Assembly (NCBI GenBank): GCA_013397455.1
Contig: VYZB01000919.1
Location: 49,710 to 113,709, forward strand
Direction of reading: 5' to 3'
DNA length: 64,000 bases
From: Crotophaga sulcirostris
Lineage: Eukaryota > Chordata > Aves > Cuculiformes > Crotophagidae
Positions 35,066-48,400 of the stretch are shown piece by piece (position 1 is the first letter of the stretch; each line of letters opens with the position of its first letter). Below the pieces are notes generated by a model. That model searched no databases, was not told the origin of the DNA, and saw only the letters and a program-made list of their open reading frames with translations. The position numbers were made by a program, and so were the translations under genes.

Positions 35066-36291
35066 GGGCTTCAGAGTAGATGGTGCTACAGTCACTCTCT
35101 GGGGCTGTGTCCCTTCATGTGGGACCTGCGGCAGCCACCAGAGCAAGGAGGGGAGGAGGATTTAGTACCTGCGTCCTACTGATGTCAGCAGGGGCTCAAG
35201 CACATCAATGCCCAGCTGTCAGCCCTTCCTCAGCTACATTTCAAAGCAGACTCCACTCCACACCCAGCTGGTATAGACTGTGGGCAGTGGGAACAGTCAC
35301 AGTGGTTGTCCATATTCTCCCTGTAGGGCAAGGAGGTGGTTTTCCGATGATGTGGGCAGCCACAGAGAAGAGAGATCTCATGAACTACACTGTGGAGTTG
35401 CCAGAGGATTCAAACTGGAGCTGAGGACATAACTGGGGCACATCTCCCAGGAGGCAGACAGCACGCTGAGCTCAGGTTATGGTGTGGGAGGATCAAAGCT
35501 GCTCTGGACATCACAGGGATGAAGAACGGAGATACCTGATGTGCTTGAAGAGCTCAAGCAGCGCACTGCCCAGCAGCTATGCTTTTGAGGGTGGGGGTGC
35601 TGGACTGGTGATTCTGAAGGAGAAGAAATTGCTGTTGGAGTGGGGAGAGTGCAGCCTGCTGCTGCCTCCCCTCAGACAATCAACCCTCCCTGAGGGATCA
35701 TGAGGAACATCCACTGTCTATCTGGACAGGACTCTTGCAACTCTGGAGATGACATCTCCATCCAACAACCCTCTCCCATCCTCCCTCAATTCCAGCTCCC
35801 TGCACTATTTCCCAAGCTGGGACATACCCTCATGCTTTGTCCTCACCCCCAAATCTTCCTCCTCTCCAGCGGTCATTTCCTCAACCTAATTAGATCCCAC
35901 ATGAGTTTGGACTACAACAGCTTTGTCTCCTTTCTGCTGCCAGAGGCTGTGCTGCTGGCACCTTGACCACGTTTCCCAAGAGACCCTCCTTGTCTAGGAC
36001 TCTCCAGTCCCTCAGGCCAGCCCCTTCTGCCAGCTCTTCATTCACAGAGCCCTGCCCCAGAGCTGTGCGATGGTCTCATGCCCACAGAAAGGCTGTAGCC
36101 TCTGGTCATTACCTCAGGACAAGCCCAAAAGGGGCAGAGGCTTCGGGACTGGATTCTCCTTTTTACACAGGCAGCCTTAGCATTGATAGGCAGCAACCCA
36201 GGAAATTCACATGGTCTAGAAAATAAGCTGTGCTTCAGCCTCATGTATTAAGGACAGGTTCTGTCCCCCACTGCAGCACAGACACACTCTG

Positions 36292-36433
36292 CTACCTTGG
36301 GAAAGGGTTGGGGGGCAGAGCAATGACCCTGGGCCGGGCTGTCAGCACCACCTCTCCACGGCTGGCTTCGATCAGGATGTTCTGCAGTGTATTTTCCAAC
36401 ACCAGCTCCACCAGGTTCCCAAAGGCTGGCTGC
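36292..36433 (-). CDS. CFAP65: CFAP65 last coding exon
   Basis: Acceptor CCTCCAG|GCAGCC, stop TAG. Encodes [36 protein letters not shown] and [10 protein letters not shown]. The tail stops directly after ALPP, whereas the human protein continues for about 35 residues in my memory. CCAAG|GTAGCA at the stop could also act as a weak donor. Confidence 0.88.
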
Positions 36434-39400
36434 CTGGAGGGATAAAAGTACAGGCAGAGGACAGCTATCAGAAAGCAGATAAGGTAAACTGCTTGCTGTG
36501 ACTCCTCCCAGAACACATTAGGCACAGCAGTGGAGCACACACTGTCTCCTAGATGCTGAGGTAAATGAACCAAAGGCTTGAGCAATCGGGTGCTGACCCC
36601 TCTTCCAGAACTGCCATCAGCTGGCCTCAGGCCCTGACCTTGGACAGAGTTGGGTGACTGTGCTTTTACTGGTTTCACCCTCCAAGTTGTGCTGTAGTTA
36701 TTATTTGTGTACATGCTTGTGGCCTGTAGCAGTGTGCAAGAGTTTAGCCACAGCAAATGCAAGGTGATGAAATACTGCAGTAAAAATCAAAGGTGAGGTA
36801 AGCACTCAGTGCACTCTAACACAGCGAGGAGTGTGACCATAAAGCAGACTTCACTCACCACCAGTGTCCTGGCACTGCCCAGAGCTCAACCCCAGGACAC
36901 AGCATACCTGCACTCTTCACAAGCTGCACTCAAGAGAGAGTGGCTAGGTGGGTTACCATCAATTTCCACCCAGAAAATACAAATCACCCCAGCAGAAATG
37001 CTGCAGGGCAGAAGCACAAATGTGTTTCTGGACAGGTGATGTGCTGCTATGGCTCTCTGGCATATGCAGCTCTGACCTTTTCTATGTGAATTCTTCCTCA
37101 CCTGCTCATCATCTCCCTCTGCTCTCTCAACTGCTCATAGTTCAAAGTTTCACTTAGTCTCTCCCAAGATTCAGGCAAATCATTCTTGGGAGAGGTTTCC
37201 TGCCTCATTTCTTTCCTCTCTCTGTTCTTCTCAGGGTAAAGATCTGAGGCAGCAGATACTCTCGAGGAGACCGTGGAGCTCTGTCTCACGGCCTGGAGCT
37301 CTGCTGATTCTTCACACTGGAACTGGGAGAAATACGGAATGGGCTCATCCAGGCTTCTTCTCACTGCATCATAGAACTGGGTGTTCTCCAAGAGGCCCCT
37401 GGAAGCAGGAAAATAAGGGATGAGTCCCAGCAATCAGATATGTGAATGAACCCAGAGGATCAGTACAAGACACTACAAATCAGAAGAAAACCCTGACTGA
37501 TGCCAATGTTTAGACTCTCCCTTCTTGCCTTCTGGACCTAAGGGAGACAGCAAGATGGCTTGAGCTAAGGAAACTACCTGTTTCCAGCCTGTTCCCAAGA
37601 CACAGTAGGCAGAATGCTCTGGTTCTTGGGCAGTGACACTGTTCACCACACAGAGATGGGGCCACCCCCTCATTGGGGAACAAAACCTTCCCTTTGGCTG
37701 TCACATCACAACCCCTGAGCTCGGAGTCCCCAGGGTAGCCTTTGGCAGGCTGGATCCCTTGTTCTGGTGCAGCAGGAGTGCACAGACTCCTCTGGGATTA
37801 GCAGAGAGCTGACCATGCTGCATGCAGTCCCCTGGAGGACAGGGGCTCAAAGCCAGGTGAGGGTGAAGCAACACGCACCTGATGACACCAGTGAGTATGT
37901 GACTCACTATCTGCACCTCCTGTTTGGAAGCACCGGCCAGGGACAGCCATTTGGGATCCATGTCCATCTTGTCTTTGCCCCTACTCCCATCCACAAATTT
38001 GCTCTCCAAGGGCCAGTCGCTGAAGGGGCTGGGAAAGAATGAGTAGTTCCATCAGTGGTAGCACTACTGAACCGAACTCGCCAGGCACTGCAGACATGCA
38101 GGGAGTGATGCAGGGTGCCAGTGGAGGAGTCAGAACTGCTGCATTTGTGATAGCAGCAGGGGCACTGTCATAAGAGAGGAGCACTGAGCTCTGTCAGTAT
38201 CTCCATTTTGAGGAAGAGAGAGAAACAGGCCGTGTCAGCTAATGCTGGGGAAAGCAAGGCACCTCTTGCCTAATACTGAGGCACTGGAGAAAAGCAGAGC
38301 AGAGCTCCAAGTCCAGTGCTTACCACAGCATGGGCAGTCCTGGCTCAGATGAAGATGCCAATCCAAAAAGCTGGATGTCTTACCAGGACAAGAAGTATTT
38401 GGGGAACTCTGAGGTGAAGTTGCTGAAGAAGTCCTCAATAGAGTAGGACCTGGCTGTCACACTAAGATGTAAGAGGATGGGTTTGGGAGGCTCTGGTTTG
38501 ACCCATGCCCGGCTGGCTTCTTTGCCCAACAGCAACCTCCTCTCAAAGTGTCCAGCTGGCAGATTTGGCATTGGGCGGTTTTTAATAGGGGGTAATGTCT
38601 GTAGGAGAGAAAGAAATGGCAGGTACTTAGTTGCTCCTTTGGCTACAGGTAGACTGGTGTAGGCATAAGCACAGGCATGGGAACTGGAAAGCTCATCCTG
38701 GACAGGAGACATCATCAAAGTGATCTTGGCACTGCATGAGCAGTCATGCTGGAAATCAGGTCCAATCCCTCCTCGCACTGCCTAGTGTGCCGACCCTGAG
38801 TGTCAACAGGGTTTCAGGGTCCCCCCAGTGCCCTCAGGGCTCTTGTGCACTGATCCATTCCTGGGGAACTCTGGGCAATCATCTCCACTGTTCTGAGCAC
38901 ACCAGGAGAGCTGTGGGAGAAGGGAATTTTTTCCCAGAGCCTGGAAGGAAACCAGGGACTGGAGACTGACTCCAGCCATACTACATGAGCCAGTTTGAGT
39001 CTGCATTACCAGCATCAGTTTGGGGAAAGTTCCTTAAGGCAGGATTAGTCCAGAAGCCTGGGTCAGAAGGAAACCACCCAGCTCTGGAGAAGCCCTTGTG
39101 CATCACAGGATTTCAATGACCTTTGACACACAGCTGTGCAGCGTCTAAGATGGAGACCAGAGACAAAGCAGGTCAGACCATGACACAGACAAAGCAGGTC
39201 ATTTCAGGCTCTAGATTGTCACTTGGAGCTAAAACCCTAGAGGACTAAATTAAACTGGTTTTACTTTCCCCGACCATCCTTATGTTCATCCCAGTGAATG
39301 CCTTGACCTACATCACTGATCACACCTAAACAGCACAGGGCAGCCAGTCCAAGCTAGAGCTGTCCAGAGCTGATACCTTCACGCAGGATCATGCAGAGCA

Positions 39401-42400
39401 TGTGAGGCACTCTGCAGGGTCCCAGGAGCACTGCTACAGCCTTAGTATGGTGGCAGACCTGAAACAATAAGCTGTGCGTCCTAGCCAAGTCAATCTGTTC
39501 TGACCCGGCCTCACATCAGCTGCCTTTAACCCTTCCACATCTCAGGTTAGCTCATTCTCCACAAATCCCCCCCATTTCCACAGCACGAGCTGCTGACAGC
39601 TGTAGACACAGTGTGGCTCTGCCTTTGGGCCCAGGAAGTTCTGTATAGTCTCACTGGGACCTTGTCTCACACCTTGCTACCACAGCTGGAAAAGCTGCCT
39701 TCGCACAGTTGTATAAACTTGAGAGGGAACAGAGATGAACCAGGCAAACTGAGCTTTAAAGCTTTCTGTGCCCTTCAGTCCAGGCAGTTTCTGCCTGCAG
39801 CTTCTCCTGAGGCACAGAACACAGCTCTTTCAGCAGCAAGGGCAAAGTCTGCACCACGTCATGCCACGATCCTGCTGCTTTCCACTGTGGCACACATTCC
39901 ATTGTGGTCCCAGTGTGAAACCAGTTCAGGTACCAACTGCCCGGTCCACGTGCATCTTTTCTGCTTATTCAAAAGCTTTCCCCCAGTCACGAGTGTATGT
40001 TTGGTTCCAATTCCATTTCCCATTCACCTCAGCTGGAAAGTTACTGCCCACAGGACACAGCCAGTCAGTCTGATTCTTTTGGCTCCTCCAAACAATCCAT
40101 CTCCCAAAGCCTTGAAGCTACAAATGCTGCTGTGCTCTCTGTCCAGGCTCCCACGCTGTGATGGCCAGCATCTGCCTCTTTTCTAAAGCAGTCAGTTTGA
40201 TTCTACTATGAGTGAGACAGGCCTGACTTACCTTGTATTTCCTGATCACAGCTGGTGATTCAGGGAGATTTTCTGTCTCAGTAGAATCTGATGACCTCTT
40301 AAAAAAAAAAGGAAAGGAAGAGAAATTAGTGTATGAAAATTTTGGAGCAGAACAAGACTCCAGGATTTTGTTTTACTTTGCCCCAGCTAAGATTCAATTA
40401 TCTCATCCTACTGTTCTTCACTCAGACCACATTCTTAATGTTAGTTATACATTTCTCTCCAGTGTTTATTCATCATAAAAAAAATCTAGTCATCTGTTTC
40501 CAGAGCCACTGCTTTGTTGGGTTTTTTTCCCCTAAGGTTTCTCACGCACTTCCAAATGTCAGATGATCGTTAGCAAGTTTAGAGCTTGTAAGGTGATCAG
40601 AAAAATAATTTTAATTCCAAGTTCCCTACCTGCTATCCCCTCTCTCAATGTTAAAGGGAGTGCAAGAGGATTCCTGGCTAGAAACCAAGATCTCATTTTC
40701 CACTTTTCACAGACCAGTTGCGTAGATCAGAGCCTCATGTCCTCTTATCAACTTGCCTAGATTTTCTTAAAGAATATTTCTTGGTGACACCTGGCTGCTG
40801 TTTCTGAGCTGAGCTAAGCTGGTGTAAACTTCTGGCAACACTTACACCTGCAGGCGACTTTGGCTTCTTCTTAGTCACAAGGTCCTCCTCTGTGATGACG
40901 AATTCCACAGCCTGCCGTTCCTTCTCCCTTTCCCACTCCTGCAGGCCCTTCTTGTACTGAACCAGGGCCTCATGGAGGTATACCTATGAAGCAAACCATG
41001 ACTGCATGCAGTAAGGCTAGAAAAGAGTTGCAAATGACACAGGCTGTGGCTCAAGCCCATGCCTGTCACCCATTCCTCTCTTCCAGGAGATCCCAGTCAA
41101 AGCCCACTCCCTTTCCAAGTCTTCCAGTGGCAGGAAAGGAAGAGAACAGTGCTATTATAAGACTAATACAGAGAAGACACAATCTTCTGCCAAAGGACAC
41201 CTGGAAAGTGTCCAGAGGGACACTACTGCAAGTCTGTGCCCCAACTAGAATTAAATAAGCAAGACTCGCTTCTTACAGATATTTAAGTCTCTGACATATA
41301 CTGAAAGCCACTCCCATTCAAACCATGACTTCTAGTAGCTGAATTCAACTCACAAAGCCATGTGTTGCACAATTAAACCTCATCTAGTGAGCCACACAGA
41401 CGGAGAGACATTTAAAGCATCAGGAGAGATGAAGCTCAGTATCTTCAGTAATGAGAAGTACTGGCCAGCATTATGGACCAAAGAAGGATTCCTTCAGCTG
41501 GAAGCAGCAGGCAGCCGACTGCTGGGGCCAGCCATTTGGGAACTACAGTCACATGCCCAAGTGATGGTAATACACAGGTGCTTCTTGGGTCTCACCTCAC
41601 ACACCAGATCTATGCTGTAGAAGGAAGCACCTCCTGAGGGTTGCAGGGTGATGAAGCAGGGGATGCTCTCTCCAGGCTGCACAACCCCTGACTCTGGAGC
41701 AACGTGCAACACCTGAGGGGGAAAAAAAGCCACAGAGGAGTTGTTTTAACATCCTAGGACCTTCCTATGTGCCTCCTTTTTACAGGAAATACATGACTGT
41801 GGAAATTCCCTTCCCAGAGGTATGCAGCAAGAGAGAGATGCACCTAATGTATTCAAAGAACAACCAGACTTTACTGGTAGATGGGGTTCTGAGGTTCATT
41901 ATTGCATCCTGTGGTTCCAGGTTCATGTATTCTCACCAAAGTCTTCAGATTTCCCTTCTGAATTCCTGTCTTTCCCCCTTTCTTAACCCTTGCCTTCACT
42001 TTTCTCTGCCCTTTCCTTTCATCAGCTAGTACAAAAACAAGTCTGTAGGATGGTTTCTGATTGTCTAGTTGCAAATGGAGTGGAAAGCTCTTTAGTGGCA
42101 CCATGGAGGAGGGCAATAAAGCTGTAGAAGAAAGAGAAGGAAGGACTCACTCTCTTGTCTTCACAGGTGTTTATCCGCCAGGTAAATGCAACAGCCTTAC
42201 TCTCTGAGGCACTGTTGAGAAAGACAAGTCGACTGGCTTTGGTGCAGTCTGGGATATTTCCAAGACAAATCCTGTGGTGTGACAAGGTGACTGCCTGCAG
42301 GAAGCAAGATGAAACCAGGAGGAACAGTAGTGAAGGAAGATGGGATGTAGCCACTGGAGAAAGGCAGTCACACAGTCATCTTCAGGTTATCCAGCAATTC

Positions 42401-45400
42401 ATAGATAATATTAGCCAGTTATCTTTACCGTAACCATTAAGGGATCGTTATATTGCTCTCATTTCTGCACTGGTTGCAATAACTCTTTGCAGCAAGAGGA
42501 CAGGCCTATTGCAGTGGGATTGAGTGAGCAATGAATAGAATGTAACGTTAGTGTTGGGGCAAGAGAGGATCTCAGGAGCACAGAGGACCAGCAGCACCAA
42601 GATTTTCTCTGTGGCACTTGCAGTCCAGGCCTTTTCCTGCTTCAGCTGGCAAATGTGAAGTGTGTGCTTGTGCAAAATACTCATAAACCTGAATGCGAGC
42701 TTTGGGAAACTGCTCCCTGCTGCACCTTGCTACTAGGATGCTACTAGTCTGTCCCATTCTCCTGGCACAGCACAAACTCTAATTAATTACACTGATCATT
42801 AGAGAAGCTAATGACTCTTGGTTACAGACAACAGAGCCTTGAGGAATGGTACTTTTGTTGGCAGCCTGAGGCAAACTTTTAATCATCTTCTCTTTGCTTT
42901 ATCCAGGAATGAAATCACTCTGTTGAAAGCCAAAAAGCAACGTAACTGTGGCTGGGCTCCAAAGCAGGTGTGCTAATGTCACACACGATGAATCCTTTAC
43001 CTGCCTGGACCATGCCTCTACTGATGCTGCTCAATGCTGATTCACTAGGCTGGATCTGTGGCTGAGTTTAACAGATTGTCCAGGCTGGCAGACAAGCTCT
43101 AGCCAGGCCAAACAAGCTCCTGCTGAGCCAGCGGCAGGCCAAACAAGTGCCTCGGGATGTGCCTGAATTAGTGACCATCCCGCAGTCTGCGTTCAGGGTA
43201 TGTATAGCTTGAATTTGGCTGTGAAACAGAGACAGCCAAGCCCTGACAGGGTATGTTAGGAGAATTTTTGTGAATTAATTACCAAAGAAAAGATATGACT
43301 GCTGTAAATAAGACAGGTAGCTGTGATGTAGGGTGACTTTTAATAGAAAATCCAGAAAATTAACAAACCCTAAAAACTTTTTGTTTCTAATGGCAGTGGA
43401 AGCAGCAAGCTGAAAGGAAGGCACCTTTCAGAACAACTGCTTTTATGAGTTAAGCTTTAGATGACTTGCTGGAAGAGAAACATCTCGCTCTATCCTATGA
43501 CAATGAACTCCACTGCAACAAAGGCTACTGCTAGATGGGGCCACTTCAACATTTCAGTCTCACACATTTCTGGACTAATCACATTATTCATATCAGTATA
43601 CTGGGACTTACCTGCTCAGGCAGAGTTAGCTTGGTAGAACCTGGAAAGACTGAAGGAGACAAAACTTCGCTGGATGTGGCAGAGTCCCGTATGGTATTCG
43701 GATCATAGCCTACTCCCTGAAACGCGATCACAGCTGATTCACCCCCCAGGACGTGGATGGGAACATCAGCCTGCCTTGGACAAGATAAAAGTATTAAGTC
43801 CAGAGTCACATTTGGGAGAGTTGTGCCATAGAATGGTTTGGGTTGGAAGGGACATTAAAGCCCATCCAGTTCCAACCCCCCTGCCATGGGCAGGGACACC
43901 TCCCACCACATCAGATTGCTCAAGGCCCCATCCAAGCTGGTCTTGAACACCTCCAGGGAGGGCGCACCCACAGCTTCCCTGGGCAACCTGTGCCAGTGTC
44001 TCACCACCCTCATCGCGAAGAATTTCTTCCTAACGTCTAATCTAAATCTTCTCCCTTCCAGTTTAAAGCTGTTCCCCCTCATGCTATCCCTACTTGCCCT
44101 TGCAAAAAGTCCCTCTCCAGTTTTGCTGTAGCCCCTCCAGGTACTGGAAGGCCACTATGAGGTCTCCCCGGAGCCTTCTCTTCTCCAGGCTGACTAACCC
44201 CAACTCTCTCAGCCTGTCCTCATAGCAGAGGTGCTCCAGCCCTCAGATCATCTTCATAGCCTCCTCTGGACCCACTCCAACAGTTCCATCTCCTTCTTAT
44301 GTTGGTGATTCCAGAACTGGACACAACATTCCACGTGGGGTATCAGAAGCGTGGAGTAGAGGGGGAGAATCACCTCCCTCGACCTGCTGGCCACACTTCT
44401 TTTTATGTAGCCGAGAATACGGTTGGCCTTCTGGACTGCAAGCACATATTGCCGGGTCATGTCAAGTCTATCATCAATCAGCACCCCCAAGTCCTTATCC
44501 TAGAAGCTAGTATACTTGCTAATGGACTAGTCTAAATACTCCACTCGCATAGGTGAGGAGAAATCCATTCTCTTTCACACCTTGATTTTCCCTGCTAACC
44601 CAGGAAAGCTGGTTAAGAAGTCAATTAGCCAGGCAAGTTACTGCATGAGATAGATAGAGAATCCCTCTTGGAGCAAAAGTTGAAGTTTTAAAACTCTTCT
44701 TTTTTTCCCCTCATGCATTTGCCACAGAACAGGGCAGTAAGTAGTGCTCCAGCTGGGGGCCTGCCTGCTGCAGCCTAGGTCTTTAGGAAGGCTGTTTACA
44801 GAGGGCTGCGGCATCACCCACTGCAACAATAAAAGACACTGACTTCAGTCTCTTTGGTGGGAGTTATTGGAGGGCAACAGTGAACCAAAAATCTGACCAG
44901 ATATTGTCTATACCTCTGGTCACTGACCCTTGAGAAACACGTATTGGGTTGGCTCTGGTTGTAGAAGAAATGTGTTCTTTGGGAAGAAAAAATTTATGAG
45001 ATAACAATTTATCTGCTCCCTTTCCTGACCAGACCAGCCACTCATTTCCTCTTAAGACACTTTGCTTCTTGGAGGAATGGAGCTCAATTCAGCTGTAGCA
45101 AGACACAGGACAACCATCAACAAGAGACCTAAAGAATTTTAGGCACACAAAAACATACTCCACCCCCTTCCCCATTTTGGGTGGAGAGTCAGAGGGAAAA
45201 TGTTCCTTACTGCACCTTGCTACTAGCATGAGGAGAGTCTTACCAAGTACATTCTGGCTTCCAGTGGTGAAAAGATCCACTCAATGTGGCCTGTTGTGCC
45301 AGGGGGGATTTCTCCCCTGGGAGTTCGGCACTCAAACACAGGATGCTGAAAATGCTCCTTCTGGATCCACACAATGTTGTCCATCTGAACCTCAAACATC

Positions 45401-48400
45401 ACAGGCACGGAGCTGCCATTGTAGACTTCATAAATCTAAAGTGAGCCAGAGACCGCAGTGCTTATTATACCATGCACAAGCTGAACTTTTTAACGCTTCC
45501 CCAGAGGACTCGTATAAGCATTAATAATTAATTAATCAGCTTGTCTCCTAGGAATGAGGAGACCTAATAGCATCAGGACTTATCACTGAGGCCCTGATAG
45601 GAGACCGAGCTGAAGGTTTATCACTGTATATGTACATTGATAGCTACAATGCTTCTCCAAATGGTGCCCTGCAAATTCGGTCTAGGAGAAAATTAATACA
45701 AATTAGCTAAAGGGATCACTGTAAAGCGGATTACTTGAAATGCAAAAACACTTGCGTTAAAGTGGTCTTAATTCAATTCAGACCCGTTCATTTCCCAAGT
45801 AAATTAGGCAGAACAGAATCAAAGCTGCACTTTTGTTGAAGAATTATTGAAAGAAGTTTAATTAATTTACTAAAAAACTAATTAGGATTTATTTCCACAG
45901 TGCCTGGAGCAGCTAGACAAGTCTTCACTTGAATCCAATACAAGAGAATAGTGGAACAGCCTAACATATCTCAGAAGCATACTGGCTAGAGTGAATGCCA
46001 AATCTTGTCCAACTGGAGATGGAGAGAGGCACTTTCCCTGCTGCCATCCCAGGGGCCATTTCCAGGCTCTTCCTAGTATTAGTCTCAAAGTTCTACTGTG
46101 ATGCTTTCCTGTGGAGGCCATTCTGTTTCCTGGGAAATGCCTCAGACACTGGCTGTCCTTGGCAACAACACTAGTAACTTGGAGTAACACTAGCTCCTTC
46201 CCTCTGCTGCTGCTGGGTTTGACCCCAGGATGCTCACCTGTGTGGGGGGGTTGGAGGTCCCAATGGCAATGGGTGTAAAGAGGTGCTTAGTGGATGCAAA
46301 ATGAAGGTATCGCTGGTCCTGTTCCACCGTCACGCCACTGAAGTTCAGCTACGGTGGAAAGAAACACAGTCACTTTCTCACAGGGCCTCGGCCCCATTGC
46401 TAACAACTGCACAAGGAATTTGCAAGCTCAGGGCAACACAGTTACAGATTTAAGTTGGTAATACCAGGACAGCATGTCCTAAGAAAAAAGCAAGGAGATG
46501 GAGAACCTACTCAACAGTTGGCTCTTCCTTGAAAGGTTTGCATTTTGTTTCAGAGAGAAGGTACTTTTTTTCCCCTGCTATGTCAGGCACCAGCCTCAGT
46601 GCTTTTCTTCAAAAGTATATGGCAGAAATTCTCCATGAACGAAAGTGTCTGGACTGCACATAGTAGAGTGTGAAGCTGTGACAGCTAAATCCTTTGGAAA
46701 GACAGGATTTTAGCTAAGTAATGGCCTCCTCTTGGAAAGTACCATCTGGATCCTGCTCCAAGAATGTGTCTAGCATTCCAAAAGCTGTAAGAAGATCCCA
46801 GCTGAATTTTAAGTGATCAAGTAATGATTAACATTATCCTGTTAGCAAAGCAGCTGCTTTGAGCAAAGCAGAGAGATTTAGAGTTATTTCATGAAGACAC
46901 ACAGGATTCTGCACTTTGAGAAAATGGAAACCAGGCTAGAGAGGAATCATGATGCATGATTTCCTGCAGGATCACCCCAAAGGGCCTGTCTACCTAGAGA
47001 CAGAGGTAAGGCAGTTACAGAACTGGTAATGCCTTTGCGTGACCAAAAGGGAACTAAGTTGCTGCAATTCACAGTTAGCTAAGCCTAAAGCATGGCTATT
47101 TTTCAAGTGCATATGCAGAAGACTGAGAGGATGTTTGCAATGGCAGGTGGATGCCTTGGACAGACACCTGCAGGGGACACTGTATCAGCTGCTTAAACAA
47201 GAGCATAGTATGCCAATTCCTCCAAACAACCCAATCCAGTTAGCTCCATAAGCAAAGGGAGGAGGGAGACACGACTAGAAATGCAATGCTAACAAAGTCC
47301 CACATGAGATCTTTTCAAAGCACTACATGAGCATTCAGCCTCCTGAGGGCCTCAGTAAACCAGATGCAATGCGAAATAGGAGGAGGACAAGAGCTGATAC
47401 TTTCCAACTGCAAGGGAAAAAGGTAGAGGAACCTTCTTGGGCTTTAGGAGTGAAATACCCATATATGTGACTTGAGTCAAAAAGCCAACCTGGATTCCAT
47501 GAGATCACAACTGCTGAGGAAAAGCTGTCATCAGTTTCCATAGACACAGGATGCAACAATTAAAAGACTACCAGTTAAAGGGAGACAAATGTAGAAAAAG
47601 TGAAGGCCTGCTGCAATCAACTCTCCTTCCAGAATGCACAGGTATTGTCCCACGGTGATGACTTAGATCATGAGAGGACAGATGCCAGATTCCACAGGGA
47701 GGAGAGCACCCTGGAGAACATATGGTGCAGGTGCTGACATCTCACGATATCTAATTAGCAGCTATGAAGTGAAGTGCAAACAGTCACAGTTTATGGATCC
47801 TGTGTGCTCAGGGATTCTCCTTGGGATCCAGCACTTCTCTGCAGTGAGTTCTGGGAACCAGCCTGCCGCATCCTGCAACACCTGCAAGGCTTTTCCTACT
47901 AAAATTGCCGAGTGCTGTACATTCTGCCTGGTCAAACTATCCTGCAGCTCTGAGAACAAGGTCACAGCTGCACTCCTATAGGCAGGCTATGGCAATGAGG
48001 CAAAGGACAACCCGTGAGAGCATTAGGAAGCAGATCTTTCCCCCTTGCACAAGGAAGTGGGTAACACACAAGTCCCACAGACATTTCATTCTGTAGCCAG
48101 AAGAAATTGTCATGTGAAATCAGTTTGGGCCCTTCAGAGCATCTATAAATCCAGTCATCTCAGGACTGAAAGTTGGCCACCAAGTGGAAAAGGGGTAATG
48201 GAGAAGGAGCTCTTCCTGAAGATGAAGCAAAACCAGGCTCTGTTGGGAAAGCAGAGGAGTAGGAGGTCCAAATCTATCCACATGGGCAGACACATCACAG
48301 AGGTGAGTTTGGACACCCTAAAAATCATGCACTGGCTTGCAGGTAGCTAACATCACTGCTCTGAAGCCAGGCAAATTGGAATTTAGCAGAATGGCCAAGC

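Noticed and set aside
40836..40860. alternative donor GCAG|GTGTAA for the 21st CFAP65 exon
   Set aside because: It leaves one base over and runs into a stop in the next exon. GTAAGT two bases downstream keeps the phase.
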